Shown here: positions 23,134-34,526 of the stretch, in pieces
How the letters are laid out: each line of letters opens with the position of its first letter
Numbering within the stretch: the stretch's first letter is position 1
Assembly (NCBI RefSeq): GCF_024124765.2
Contig: NZ_JAMXSR020000002.1
Location: 209,001-273,000, forward strand
Direction of reading: 5' to 3'
DNA: 64,000 bases
DNA from: Sphingomonas sp. H160509
GTDB taxonomy: Bacteria > Pseudomonadota > Alphaproteobacteria > Sphingomonadales > Sphingomonadaceae
Notes under the pieces: generated by a model
What the model was told of the DNA's origin: nothing
Database searches by the model: none
Seen by the model: only the letters and a program-made list of their open reading frames with translations
Made by a program: the position numbers and the translations under genes

Positions 23134-23601
23134 GTTCTGGTACAATTCTAGTCAGCACAGATGACCTTATAGTATCCAGGTTTAGGGTTTGACGTCACCA
23201 TTGTGCCAATCGGATAGCGAGGGGTGCCATGACGAGGGAAGTGTCTGTCGCGTATGGCATGTCGTTGCCCTTTGCCTCATCAGCGAAATACCTCGACTTT
23301 TTCGACATCAGCACTGCGATTAATCAACATGTATACAATGCCATATCGTTGACTGCTTACGAGACTCTATCGCTTGTGCTTCGCATAAGAACGATCATGC
23401 CCTCGATCCGCCATCCTCACAAGACAACACATTTTACTAGAAGAATTGCAGTTGCATAAATGAAAACAACAGGGCACGTTAGCGTCGCGTTGCACTAAGA
23501 TATGGCAAGGGAGAGGTTGCGCGAACGAGCGCACCCCCTTCCGCAGCTGAGAAGAAGATAACGTTACCAGGAATAAGCTGGGCGGTTGGGAGAGGATCAT
23601 A
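23134..23601. other. Intergenic region, 468 bp, upstream of the TonB receptor
   Basis: AT-richer than the flanks. A 76-codon frame at 23229 has no family features and is not supported. It should hold the promoter and operator for the receptor operon. I could not pick out a convincing palindrome. Confidence 0.5.
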
Positions 23602-26600
23602 ATGGCAATCGAGTTTAGAACGTTGCGTACGCACAAGCTGCAGATTGGGGCGACGAGTCTCATGGCAATCGCTGCTTGTCTGCATGCTGTGCCTGCCTTG
23701 GCACAAGCGCAGGACGTGCCCGCCGCGTCATCGCCCGTCGCACCCGAGGGTACTATCACCACGGCTACTCCTCAACAGATAGCGCCCGCTGCGCCGGATC
23801 CCGCTACCGGTGAACCAGCGTCGACGGACATCATCGTTACCGGATCACGCATTACGACCGGTGGTTTCACCGCGCCGACGCCGACAACCGTGATCGACGC
23901 CAATGCCATTGCCGCCAATGCACAACCAAACGTCTTCACGACCATAGCTCAGTTGCCGTCGTTGCAGGGATCGACCGGCACGAGCACCGGCACGTTCAGC
24001 ACATCGAGCGGCGCCCAGGGGCTTAGTTCCTTCTCGCTGCGCGGCGTTGGTGCGATCCGCACCCTGACGCTGATCGATGGTCAGCGTGTCGTTGGTGCCA
24101 ACGTCACCGGCGTGCCCGACGTAAGCCTGTTCCCGCAGATACTCATCAAGCGTGTCGATGTCGTCAACGGCGGTGCCTCGGCTTCCTACGGGTCCGACGC
24201 GGTCGGCGGGGTCGTGAACTTCATTACCGATACCCGGTTCAAGGGCCTGAAGGGCAACGTTCAGGGCGGCATCACCACGTACGGTGACAACGAACAGGTA
24301 CTCCTCCAGCTTGCCGGCGGAACGAGGTCTACTCAACGATCGCCTCCATATCGTCGGGAGCACCGAATACGCGCATGAAGACGGTATCAAGGGAGGAGGT
24401 TTGGGCACCGACCTTGCAAGCGGGCGGGACTGGTTCCGGCAGACTACCTTGATCAATCGAAACGTCTTCAATGACGGATCACCCCAATACCTCGTCCGGG
24501 ACTACTCCCAGCAATACAGCTATACGAAATTCGGGCTGATCACCGCCGGCCCGCTGCAGGGCACGGCCTTTGATCAGTCTGGCAACCCGTTTCAGTTTCA
24601 GTATGGCTCAAATGGCGTACCTTCACGTAACGCGTCAGGTTCCGTAATTGGCTGTTTCCCCGGAAGTTGTCTTGGAGGCGACCTATCGGGAAACGTCGAT
24701 GTAGGGCGCTCGCTTCAGTCGCGACTGCAGCGGGTGGCCAATTATGGTCGGATCGGGTTCGACTGGGCGCCTGACAACGAGGTCTACGTCACTGCCAACA
24801 TTGGTCAGGTGAAAACCAACAACCAGCCGATCGGAGGTATGAACCGTCCGAACCTGACGATCCAGTGCGCCAATCCGTTCGTACCTGCGTCGGTTCAGGC
24901 TGCCTGCACCACCGCGGGGATCACGAGCTTCGTATACGGTACGAGCAACGCCGCCTTGGGGAACACCCAAGTCTATACCGATCGCCGTCAGTATCGTTTC
25001 GTCGCCGGTGCCAAGGGCCGCCAATCCGTCGCCGGGTCCGACTGGACCTACGACATGTACTTCGAACACGGCACCAACTATTCGAACATCGACGTCAACA
25101 ACGTCATGCTGTCGAACCGTTTTAACCAGGCGATCAATGCGACCACGGTGAACGGAGCGATAGTCTGTGCCAATCCGGTTGCGCGTGCGAACGGGTGCCA
25201 GCCTCTCAACATTTTCGGTGGCAATCCCTCGCAGGGGGGGCGCTCGGCTACATCATGCCCGACAACGGCCCGTACCAGAGGACCCGCCAGACCCAGGACG
25301 TGATCAGCGTCAACTTCTCGGGTTCTCCGTTCAGTCTGTGGGCGGGGCCCGTCTCGTTCGCGTTCGGCAGCGAGTTCCGGCATGAATTCTATACCGTGCG
25401 CGCCGATCCATACGGCGCAGGTACTAGTGCGACGCCAAACACGCCAGATTACCCCGCCGATCCTACGCTACTGCCCGGGGGCAACAACTGGTACGCTGGG
25501 AACTACAAGAACGGCAGCGGCGCCTACAGCGTTAAAGAGGCGTTCGTCGAAACCAACGTGCCAATCCTAAATTCGGAAGGGACCGGACGCGCGGCAATAA
25601 ACGGCGCGATCCGGGTAACCGATTACAGTACTTCGGGCACCGTTTGGGCCTGGAAGATTGGCGGCACCTGGGACTTGCCGATCGACGGGTTGCGTTTGCG
25701 TGGTGTGACCTCTCGCGATGTTCGGGCACCGAACTTATCGGAACTGTTCGCTGCACCGACGACTACGACGCTACCTGGATTTTTCGATCCGTTCCGCAAC
25801 GTCAACGTACTCGCAATCCAGAATACGATAGGCAACTCCGCCCTCACGCCCGAGATCGCACGTAACACCACCGCTGGCATCGCCTTTTCAGGCTCCTCTT
25901 GGCTGCCTGGTCTCAGCCTCTCGGTCGATTACTACCACATCAAGATCAAGGACGTGATCTCGAGCCTCGGCACCGGGGACATCGTCAACCTCTGTTTCCA
26001 GAATATCCTTCCCGAGACCTGCAGCGCGTTCAACCTCAACAACTCCGCCGGGCCCAACTTCATCAACGTTCAGGCGTTCAACCTCGCCTCGATCGACACC
26101 AACGGGCTGGATATCGAGGCAAGCTATCGCTGGCGGCGTCCGCTCGGTCTGCCGGGCAGCTTCACGCTGCGCGCGCTTGCGACCAACATCCGCAAGTTCG
26201 CGACCGATACGGGCCTTCCCGGAACGATTCCAATCGACAGCGCCGGCGTCAACGCCGGAAACACACCCGACTGGAAATGGCTGGCGACGCAGACCTATGC
26301 CAATGACGACTTCTCGCTGTTGCTGCAGGAGCGCTGGTTCAGCGACGGGGTGTTCGGTAGCCAATATGTAGAATGCTCGGCTGGTAATTGTCCCGTGTCG
26401 ACGAACAATCGACCGACGATCGACAATAACTTCATGCCGGGCGCTTTCTATATGGACGTTGGCGGCACGTATAACCTGACCAAGCAGGTCACCGGTTATT
26501 TCAAAGTCGACAACGTGTTCAACAAGGAGCCGCCGGCGTTCCCGAATTTCGTCAATCCGGCGCTGTATGACATTGCGGGTCGGACTTTCCGGGTCGGCCT

Positions 26601-26616
26601 CCGTTTCAGCATGTGA
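23602..26616 (+). CDS. TonB-dependent outer-membrane receptor, oligosaccharide type (two frameshifts)
   Basis: The joined protein is ~1000 aa. A signal peptide (~1-36) is followed by the TonB-box region (DIIVTGSRI), the plug (FSLRGVGAIRTLTLIDGQRVVG, RVDVVNGGASASYGSDAVGGVVNFIT) and a 22-strand barrel ending in FRVGLRFSM, whose terminal aromatic/Met ending fits an outer-membrane protein. Breaks lie near 24312-24325 (one extra base) and at the seven-G run 25234-25240 (one base missing). RBS GAGAGGA precedes the ATG. It is followed on the same strand by GH42 and GH31 genes, so uptake of a plant oligosaccharide, probably from xyloglucan, is inferred. No SusD-like gene is present, as usual outside Bacteroidota. 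Confidence 0.9.
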
Positions 26617-26624
26617 TGAAGGGT

Positions 26625-26655
26625 CGCGCCGTTAGCCTTAAAGCGAAACGGCGCG
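26625..26655 (+). promoter_or_regulatory. Intercistronic hairpin after the TonB receptor gene
   Basis: CGCGCCGTT (26625-26633) pairs perfectly with AACGGCGCG (26647-26655). It starts 8 bases after the receptor stop and has no U tract. It may limit read-through or protect the receptor mRNA end, lowering expression of the downstream glycosidases relative to the receptor. Confidence 0.5.
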
Positions 26656-26683
26656 GGACGACTTGGTAGTGGAAGGCAGGAAC

Positions 26684-26887
26684 ATGCAGCGGTTTGCAAA
26701 AGCACTCGCATTGGCCGCGGTGGCTCTGCCGTCGGTCGGTCAGGCGCAGGTGCCCGAGACCATCCTGTACGGCGTCGCCGATTACGACGACTACACACCG
26801 TTCGACCGCCAGGTGAGGCGTGGCGAGCCAATCGACCTTGCTGCGTGGGACGTGGCCATCATCGGGGAAGATGGACGGCCCAATTGA
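26684..26887 (+). pseudogene. GH42 beta-galactosidase remnant with in-frame internal deletion
   Basis: A 67-codon frame with good RBS (GGAAGGCAGGA) encodes a signal peptide (~1-22) and then ETILYGVADYDDYTPFDR, the start of a mature GH42 enzyme (compare RQILYGVSYYDEYTPVDR in the gene at 29708). It then jumps to VRRGEPIDLAAWDVAIIGED, which resembles the GH42 C-terminal strand (compare the LTGKHAASSIGPWGVVIVES end of that same gene). The whole ~600-aa catalytic body is absent, yet the junction is in frame. The product would be a tiny secreted peptide without activity. It was probably the original GH42 gene of the receptor operon. Confidence 0.75.
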
Positions 26888-26926
26888 TAGCCGCGCCGTG
26901 CGGAAACAAAGCGAAGGGGAGGTTGC

Positions 26927-29594
26927 ATGACCGATAAGAAAACGCCGCGTAGCGGCGCCATCACCCGGCGCGCGCTGCTGGGAAGCGGCGCGGGGGCGGC
27001 GATCGTGTCGAGCGGCCTCGTACAAGCCGCGATCAGAATTGCCTCCCCCGCTTTCGTGATCCGCACCGGCGATCTGTCGATTGCCGTCTCGGCCCTGAGC
27101 GATCGTGCGTTCCGCGTCCGCGTCGTGCCCTTGGAAGCGCCCCCCGCCACGCCGAGCGAGATGCTGGCGCCCATCGCGAAGCCGCCAATCCTCAAGAGGA
27201 CAAGAGAGGGCAGCCGAACGCGTCTGACGCTCCCGCAGTCACAATGCGTATGGGATCGAGCAACCGGATGCCTGTCATTTTATGACGGCGCCGGCAATCT
27301 GCTTCTCAGCGAAGCCCCGGGATCGCGCCATGTCGCGCAATCGACGATCGGAAACGAGCCGACACTGGCCGTGACGCAAGGCTTCGCCAGCCCCGCTGAC
27401 GAACGCCTCTACGGCACGGGCTGTTTCCAAGACGGCCATCTCGATATCCGGGGCCTGCCCCGCCGTCTAACGCAGGTGAATACGCAGATCAGTCAGCCGT
27501 TCGTGCTGTCGAGCAAGGGCTATGGTCTGCTGTGGCATAATCCCGGCATGGCGGAGCTGAACCGGCCTGACCGGCCGATCGCGTTGATCCGGCAGGCGAC
27601 AGAGGGCGACGCGCGCATGGCTGATGTCACCACCTCCACCGGCAACGCCCGCGTCCAGCGCCGCGATGCCGTTTTCACGGGAAAGTTCACGGTCCCGAAG
27701 GGGGGCGCTACGCGTTCCTGCTTGATCTAGGCCGCAAGATGTCGTCGCGCCATTATGTGGAGATCGACGGCAAAGCGCTGACGGATCATACCAATCTCTG
27801 GCTGCCACCGACCGCCAGCTTCATCGGCGAGCTCGCCACCGGAGAGCACAGCGTGCTGGTGAGGGCGGGTGACGAAGACACGCCGGTGCTGAACTTCGCA
27901 CCGGTCGAAGATCGCACGACCTGGTGGTCGCCGGTATCCGAGGGCATCGATTACGTCGTGATCGCCGGACCTACGGCGGCGGAGGTTATGACCGGCTATC
28001 ACGCCTTGCTTGGGCCGCAGCCGATGATGCCGCTCTGGGCGCTCGGTTACATCCACTGTCGCGAGCGGTTTCACTCGTCGGATGAGATCATGGCGACGGC
28101 ACGCGAATTCCGCGCGCGCAAGCTCCCCCTGCGACATGATGGTGCAGGACTGGCAATATTGGGGCAAATACGGCTGGAACGCCATGCGCTTCGACGAGGA
28201 GCATTACCCCGACCCCGCAGGCCTCGTTCGCGATCTGCATGCGACGGACATGCGCTTGATGCTGTCGGTCTGGTCCAAGGTCGGCAAGGAAACCAAGCTG
28301 GGCAAGGAAGTGGCGGCGAAGGGCTTCTACATTCCGGGCACGGAATGGATCGATTTCTTCAATCCGGTCGCCGCCCGCTTCTATGCCCGACAGCAGAACC
28401 AGAAGCTCGCCTCGCTCGGCATCGACGCCTGGTGGCAGGACGCAACTGAACCCGAGAACGACGATCTGGCCGGACGGCCGATTTACGCCGCAGTAGGCCG
28501 GACCCAGCCGGGCGAGAAGCGCCGTAATCTCTATCCGCTGCAGGTCAGCCGAACGGTGTATGAGGAGCAGCGGCGCGCCTATCCGGACAAGCGGGTGATG
28601 ATCCTCACCCGATCGGCCGCACCCGGCCAGCAACGCTATGGCGCGGCGACATGGTCGGGCGACATCGGCCACGACTGGGAGACGCTTAAACGGCAGATCC
28701 CGGCTGGTCTGAACATGGCTGCGGCGGGCCAAGCCTGGTGGACCGTCGATGCAGGGGGGTTTCTTCCGGCCGGGCAAGGGACAGTATACCGACCCTGCCT
28801 ATCAGGAACGGTTCCTCCGCTGGTTCCAGTTCGCGACATTCCTGCCGATGACGCGCGTCCACGGCTACATGACCGATACGGAGTTCTGGCGATATGGTGA
28901 GACGGTGGAGCGCGTCGCCCGCTCGTACCTCGAACTCCGCTATCGCTTGCTGCCCTACACCTATGCTCTGGCAGCCGAGGCATCGGCGGCCGGAATGCCG
29001 CTCATCCGTCCGCTGGTGTTCGACTTTCCGCACGACCCGAAGGCCCTCGATCAGGTTCATGCGTACATGTTCGGCAGCGCCATCCATGTCGCGCCCGTGC
29101 TGGCTGCAGGCGTAAAGACATGGGACGTATACTTGCCGGTTTCGGAGGGCGGCTGGTACGATTTCTGGACAGGCGAGCGTCGAGAGGGCGGCCGGACGTA
29201 TGCCGTCCCGGTGACACTGGACCGCATGCCGCTTCACGTGCGGGCTGGTAGCATCCTGCCACTGGGGCCGGTCGGCCAATCGACGGTCGGGCTGCTTGGC
29301 GGGGCCCTCGATCTCCTGGTTTATCCGGGCCGAGACGGCGTCACCTCGTTGTACGAGGATGACGGGCTTACCTATCGTTACGAGCAAGGTGCAGCAGCGC
29401 GCACGACCCTGGAATGGAAGCAGGCAGCAGGCCTGCTCACGCTTGGCGCGCGGCGGGGCGCTTATCCCGGCATGCCGAACAGCCGGGTGATCGGTGCTCA
29501 TCTTATGCGCCCGGGAGACTCGGTGTTGTCGGCAGGTTCCGGAGTATCGGTTGAGTATGTCGGGGGAGCTAAGCGCATGTTTCTTGGAGCTTAG
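26927..29594 (+). CDS. GH31 alpha-xylosidase/alpha-glucosidase, exported (three frameshifts)
   Basis: The joined frames give ~890 aa. The N-terminus has a twin-arginine-like signal (TRRALLGSGAGAA). Domains are the N-terminal beta sandwich, the barrel (VQDWQYWGKYGWNAMRFDEEHYPDP), nucleophile Asp in DAWWQDATEPE, acid Asp in ATWSGDIGHDWETL, and the C-terminal beta domains (SLYEDDGLTYRYE). Breaks are at 27700-27705 (one G missing), 28125-28129 (one C extra) and 28754-28759 (one G extra). The WWQD-TEP motif and the context with GH42 and a TonB receptor favour alpha-xylosidase acting on xyloglucan oligosaccharides; alpha-glucosidase is not excluded. RBS GGGAGG precedes the ATG. Confidence 0.88.
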
Positions 29595-29707
29595 CTTTAT
29601 GCATTCCTAGTTAAATAGACGATATCACGTGTCTGTATCGTCGATTATAAATCCTGGCTCTAATTTTAAGCCGGAAAGATCAACAAACTCGGAACAGGTG
29701 GCATTTG

Positions 29708-31813
29708 ATGATTAAGTTCAAACTGTCGAGCTTTGTCGCAATTTCGGCGCTAGTGGCTACATGGTCTAATCCGTTATTAGCACAAGCGGGATTACAATCG
29801 GTTGATCGCACTCCCCGACAAATTCTTTATGGTGTGTCGTATTACGACGAATACACTCCCGTCGATCGCATCGAGGAAGACTTTCGGTTGATGAAGGAGG
29901 CGAACATCTCGGTGGTTCGGATTGCTGAATCGACTTGGGGAACGCTAGAGCCGCAGCCCGGTGTATTTGATTTCAGCCATGTCGACCGGATGCTGTCAGC
30001 GGCCCAGCGCTACGGCATTAAGGTCATCGTCGGCACGCCAACATATGCGATTCCGACATGGCTGGCGCGCGAGCACCCGGACGTATTGGTGACTGGACCG
30101 GAAGGGCAAGCCAAGTTCGGCGTTCGCCAGAACATGGACATTACGAACCCACACTATCGCGCGGCTGCTAAACGGGTCATCGAAACCCCTAATTACCCAC
30201 GTTGCGAAGAACCCGGCCGTGATCGGCTATCAAGTTGACAACGAAACGAAGCCTTACAACACAGCGGGGCCGAACGTGCAGGCTGCATTCGTTACGGCGA
30301 TGCAGAAGAAGTGGGGCAGTCTCGACAAATTAAATGCGGCGTGGGGTCTCAATTACTGGAGCAATAGAATCAACCGATGGGAAGATTTCCCTTCAACGAC
30401 CGGGTCAATGAACGCCAGTGTCAAGAACGCCTTTGCTGAATTCCAAAGGGATTTGGTAACCGAGTTTCTAGCGTGGCAAGTGGGTCTGGTTCGGAAACAT
30501 TCACGCAACGACCAGTTCATCACCCAGAATTTTGACTTAGGCTGGCTGAAAACGTCCTACGGCATTCAACCTGAGGTTAATCATTGGAAAGCGGCCAGAC
30601 CGCTCGACGTTGCCGGCATTGATATCTACCACCCGACGCAAGACGACCTGACAGGAGTGGAGATTGCCTTCGGCGGTGACCCAGCCCGCTCGCTGAAATC
30701 CGGAGCAAACTATTACGTTATCGAGACCGAAGCACAAGGGTGGGTGCAATGGACGCCCTACCCGGGCCAATTGCGTCTACAAGCCTTCAGCCATCTCGCA
30801 TCGGGTGCGAACATGGTCGCGTATTGGCACTGGGCGACAAACGCGAACGCGGTCGAGACCTATTGGCGCGGGTTGTTGACCCAGGACTATAAGCCGAATG
30901 AAGTCTACGATGCGGCCAAGGGAATCGGTGCCGAGATTAAGTTACTCGGGCCCAAGTTAGCGGATTTGAGGAAGAATAACGACGTCGCGATCTATGTTAG
31001 TAATCGTGCGCAAACCGCCTTCGACTCTTTCAAACTGCCTGGTAACGTCCAATACAACCAAGTCATGCGTCCATTTTATGATGCGCTGTACCGAAGGAAT
31101 ATTGAGGCGGATGTCATATCACCTGATGGCAACCCTGATTTATCGAAATACAAGATGATCGTCGTGCCGGCTCTGTATGCGGCGAGTGACGAGGAGATCG
31201 CTCGGCTCAACGCCTATGCTAAAGCCGGTGGGCACTTGGTCTACACCTTCAAGAGCGGGTTCTCCAACGAGGACACCAAGGTGCGGTACGCCACGCAGCC
31301 GGGCGCGATCGCGGAAGCTGCGGGGGGGTAAATTATCAGCTGTTTACTGAGCCTAAAGGGGTGATGGTCGGATCCGACCTATATGGTCTCAGCGGAAAGG
31401 ATCTCGAGGCGCGCTGGTGGATGGAGTTTCTAAAACCTACCACCGCAAAAGTTATTGCCCGCTTCGAACATCATTCATGGCCGAACTATGCCGCCATTAC
31501 CCGCAACTCCTACGGCAAGGGAGAGGTAACCTACATTGGCTTCATGCCGTCGGACGCGCTGATCGAGGGCGTTCTGACTGACACTGCGAAACGCTCAGGA
31601 GTCGTTTGGCCAGATGCAGCCCAATATCCTCTTATCGTGCGTAGCGGCATCCTGACAAACGGCAGTCGCGTCCGTTATCTGCTGAACTACTCGCCAGAAA
31701 ATCGTAGCGTCCCCAAGGAACTTATCGATGGAACCGACCTTCTGACGGGCAAGCACGCCGCTTCGTCAATTGGGCCTTGGGGCGTGGTGATCGTGGAAAG
31801 CAGAAATAAATAG
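29708..31813 (+). CDS. GH42 beta-galactosidase, exported (two frameshifts)
   Basis: The joined frames give ~700 aa: signal peptide (~1-26), barrel with acid/base Glu in GYQVDNETKP and nucleophile Glu in YYVIETEAQGWVQW, a trimerisation domain (MIVVPALYAASDEEIARLNAYAKAGGHLVY) and a C-terminal beta domain. Breaks lie at 30186-30189 (one C extra, ETLITHVAKNPAVIGYQ restored) and the seven-G run 31322-31328 (one missing). Base composition is visibly more AT-rich than in neighbouring genes, with codons such as TTA and AAA common at the start. This suggests more recent acquisition than the receptor and GH31 genes. I chose the ATG at 29708, after AGGTGG, over the adjacent TTG. Confidence 0.87.
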
Positions 31814-32145
31814 AGCCCTGCCATTACAAGGAATCAGATGTTAACTATCTGCAACATTGACAAGCATTTAATCAGGAAAAAAACCTAGGTGAGTGCTTGT
31901 CTGTCGTAAACGTCCAGCAGCAGTCGCTTCAGCTGAAGCGAGGCGCGGTCAACGTTGTTGCCACGATTACCACCTAGGACATCAGGCGTTTTCCGGAGCC
32001 GAATGTAGCGCAGTCTTTGCAGCGTATCCCTAGCGTGACGATCAGCCTTAATCCCGGCGACGGGCAGTTCTTATCGGTCTGTAGACCTCGAGCCGTAATT
32101 CAACGTCGAGCGCCCTCTCGGGCGCTCCCCGGGAAGGAGAATACC
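31814..32145. other. Intergenic region, 332 bp
   Basis: No gene seen. It separates the end of the glycosidase cluster from the permease gene and marks a probable boundary of a foreign block. A hairpin near its right end is listed separately. Confidence 0.5.
32108..32127 (+). promoter_or_regulatory. Perfect 8-bp hairpin just ahead of the permease RBS
   Basis: GAGCGCCC (32108-32115), loop TCTC, GGGCGCTC (32120-32127). It ends 4 bases before GGAAGGAGA at 32132-32140, the ribosome binding site of the permease gene. It could act as a leader attenuator or stability element. Confidence 0.45.
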
Positions 32146-33715
32146 GTGCTAGAGAGCCACGAAGAAATGTCTGACGACGAAAAGCACCTTGCATCACTTG
32201 GCTACACGCAAGAGCTGGACCGCTCTTGGTCGAGCTTCAGCAACTTCGCCATCTCGTTCTCGATCATCTCGATCCTAGCGGGCTGCTTCACCTCGTTCGG
32301 CCTCGGCTGGAACAACGGCGGGCCCGCGGCGATCGCCCGGGGGGTGGCCAATCGTGTCGGTGTTCATCCTGATTATCGGACTGTGCATGTCCGAGCTGGT
32401 CTCGGCGTTCCCGACTTCTGGCGGAATTTATTGGTGGGCAGCAAAACTTGGCGGCGCCAAAGCCGGCTTCTACACGGGCTGGCTGAATCTGATCGGCCTG
32501 ATCGCCATCCTTGCGGCGACGGCCTACGGCGCAGCGACGTTCCTCGACCTCACGCTCGGCACGTTCAGCGAGGCGTGGCTGGCCGGCTACAGCCTGACGA
32601 GGGTCTTTGTCATGTTCCTGGTGATCCTGGCATTGTCGGCGATCATCAACATCTTCTCCTCGCACCTGCTGGCCGTCATCAACAACATCTCGGTCTGGTG
32701 GCACGTGGCGGGCACAGCCATCGTCATCGCCATCCTCATCGTGGTGCCCAAGCAACACGCCAGCATGTCCGATGTCTTCGCCAAGACCATCAACAACACC
32801 GGCATGTTCGGCAACGCTACCTCCGGGGTCGGCTGGCTGATCTTCGTACTGCCGATCTCGGCGATCCTGACCCAGTTCACGGTCACCGGCTACGACGCGT
32901 CCGCGCACATTTCCGAGGAAACCAAGAACGCGCCCGACAGCGCAGCCAAGGGCATTTGGCGGGCCATCTTCTACTCCTCCATTGGTGGCTGGATTCTGCT
33001 ACTTACATTCTTGTTTGCGGTGAACGATCCGGACGCGGTGTCCGCGGGTGGCGGTGCGGTTGCGGTGATCTTCAGCCAGGCGATGAGCTCGGCGTGGGTG
33101 GGCGTCGTGTTGCTGATCTCGACGGTCGGTCAGCTGTTCTGCGTCACTGCCATCCAGACCAGTACGTCCAGAATGCTGTTCGCGTTCAGCCGTGACCGCG
33201 CGGTCCCAGGTCATCAACTGTGGTCGAAGGTCAGCAAGAACAAGATTCCCGTCAACGGCGTGATCGTCACCGCGGTACTCGCGGCGGTCCTCACGTTGCC
33301 GGCGCTGGTCGAGGTCGACATCAACGGCGCACCCGTGCCGGTCGCGTTCTTCGCCGTGGCCTCCATCGGCGTCGTCGGCCTGTACCTGTGCTTCGCGGTA
33401 CCGATCTACTACCGCTGGAAAGCCGGGAATGCGTTCCCTGTCGGCAGGTGGAATCTGCGAGGTCACCACAAGTGGATGGCGCCGGTCGCGCTTGTTGAGA
33501 TCATCGTCACTTCGATTATCGCGATGTTCCCAACCTCGTTGGGCGGCGTGCCGTGGGCCCCGAGCTTCGCGTGGAAGTTCGTCAACTATACCCCGCTCGT
33601 CGTCGGCGGCGTGCTGATCCTGCTCTTCATCTACTGGCACGTGTCGGTGAAGAAGTGGTTCACCGGACCCATCATGCAGGTAACAACGGTCGCCAAAGAA
33701 CTCGACTTCATCTAG
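32146..33715 (+). CDS. APC-superfamily amino-acid permease (frameshifted)
   Basis: The joined frames give ~520 aa with about 12 membrane segments. The N-terminus (HEEMSDDEKHLASLGYTQEL, then DRSWSSFSNFAISFSIISIL) and FTSFGLGWNNGGPAAIA match the GABA/choline-type amino-acid permeases common in actinobacteria. SELVSAFPTSGGIYWWAAKL is the TM3 substrate-site region. One extra G at 32339-32344 breaks the frame; removing it gives IARGWPIVSVFILIIG. The GTG at 32146 follows a strong RBS with 5-base spacing. The gene is flanked by mobile-element debris and has no metabolic partner here, which suggests acquisition by transfer. Confidence 0.85.
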
Positions 33716-33744
33716 ATCGCTTATCCGCTTCGGAAACAGACCCC

Positions 33745-33777
33745 CGGGCCCCTCGTGCTTCAACGCCGAGAGGCCCG
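33745..33777 (+). terminator. Probable terminator hairpin after the permease gene
   Basis: CGGGCCCCTC (33745-33754) pairs with GAGAGGCCCG (33768-33777) with one mismatch and a 13-base loop, 30 bases after the permease stop. The U tract is weak. Confidence 0.5.
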
Positions 33778-33783
33778 GTGCTG

Positions 33784-33925
33784 TTAGCTGAACAGTTCTC
33801 GAACGTCGGCGTCGGTAAGGGCCGTTTCGAATACGTCGCTCTCGTCGAATGTGATCGTCATCAAATTCTCAGAGGCGGCCCGAAAGTCTTGCGATGTCCT
33901 CCGTGCGAATTTGCTGTGCTGGGCA
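33784..33925 (-). pseudogene. C-terminal fragment of an unrecognised gene
   Basis: The minus strand encodes an open end reading ASENLMTITFDESDVFETAL then TDADVRELFS and a stop at 33784. The part upstream of ~33925 runs into transposase remnant sequence, so only ~45 residues of a former gene survive. I do not recognise the family. Confidence 0.35.
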
Positions 33926-33948
33926 ATTCTAATACTGAATGCCCTCAC

Positions 33949-34125
33949 ACTGCGCCTTTGGTAGATCGTCAAGCAGCGCGGCAGCGCCGGTGTAGTCGCT
34001 GACCTAGCCAGCCGTCATGAAGAAGCTGAACGGTCTACCTTCTGCATCGGTAACGGCGTGCAGCTTGGTATTTATACCGCCTTTGGTGCAACGGCTGTCG
34101 GCGATCGTCTTTGCGCACCGCGCAG
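33949..34125 (-). pseudogene. IS5-family transposase remnant
   Basis: The minus strand reads TKGGINTKLHAVTDAEGRPF, then FFMTAG, a TAG stop where Gln is expected (position ~34002-34004), then VSDYTGAAALLDDLPKAQ. This is the central DDE region of an IS5-type transposase. Neither end of the element nor inverted repeats are present. The fragment stops abruptly against the recombinase fragment. Confidence 0.75.
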
Positions 34126-34163
34126 CGGGGTTCGATCCGCCGACGCAGCAGCCAGACGGCGCA

Positions 34164-34449
34164 CGGTTGGAAAAAGCCATGCGTGCCATCCGCCGCGACG
34201 AGCGCGACGATCCGTCGGGTAAGAAGCGCCCCGCGGATGGCGAGGTGATGCGTGACATGATGCGGACGATCGATGGCGAGGATCTGCGGTCGTATCGTGA
34301 CCGAGCATTACTGGCGATCGGGATGGCGGGGGGCGTTCCGTCGCTCCGAGCTGGTGGCGATGACCGTCGGCAGGGTGTCGGAAGACACGCGCAGATTGCT
34401 GATCCGAGTACCGACGTCGAAGACTGACCAAGAGGGCAGGGGGGCATAG
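34164..34449 (+). pseudogene. Tyrosine recombinase/phage integrase fragment
   Basis: The plus strand reads LEKAMRAIRRDERDD, then MRDMMRTIDGEDLRSYRDRA, LLAIGMAGAFRRSELVAMTV and TRRLLIRVPTSKTDQEGRGA, then a stop. This is the start of an integrase catalytic domain, including the first catalytic Arg (FRRSEL). A run of six G at 34328-34333 breaks the frame by one base. N- and C-terminal parts are missing: the left edge meets the IS5 remnant and the right edge the oxygenase fragment. It is a recombination scar. Confidence 0.72.
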
Positions 34450-34509
34450 CGATATTCCCGATGGCCGGCGAGCCACCGCCTTTCTGGGCGAAGCAACTTG
34501 GACGACCAG
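34449..34509 (+). pseudogene. Rieske oxygenase fragment, left of the IS3 insertion
   Basis: The frame reads AIFPMAGEPPPFWAKQLGRP and continues, after removal of the IS element and one copy of the CCAG duplication, into GTVDRWQVVYFQAPSTVV at 35711. It is the middle part of a VanA-like oxygenase. Everything before FPMAGE, including the Rieske centre, is lost against the integrase fragment. Confidence 0.75.
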
Positions 34510-34526
34510 TGACCTGCTCCCCGTTT

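Noticed and set aside
23229..23459. 76-codon frame upstream of the TonB receptor
   Set aside because: No RBS of note, no family signature, and it lies in an AT-rich promoter region.
34017..34427. Continuous 136-aa plus-strand gene
   Set aside because: The first third is antisense to the IS5 transposase remnant and the rest is an integrase fragment with a frameshift. It is a chimera of debris, not one gene.
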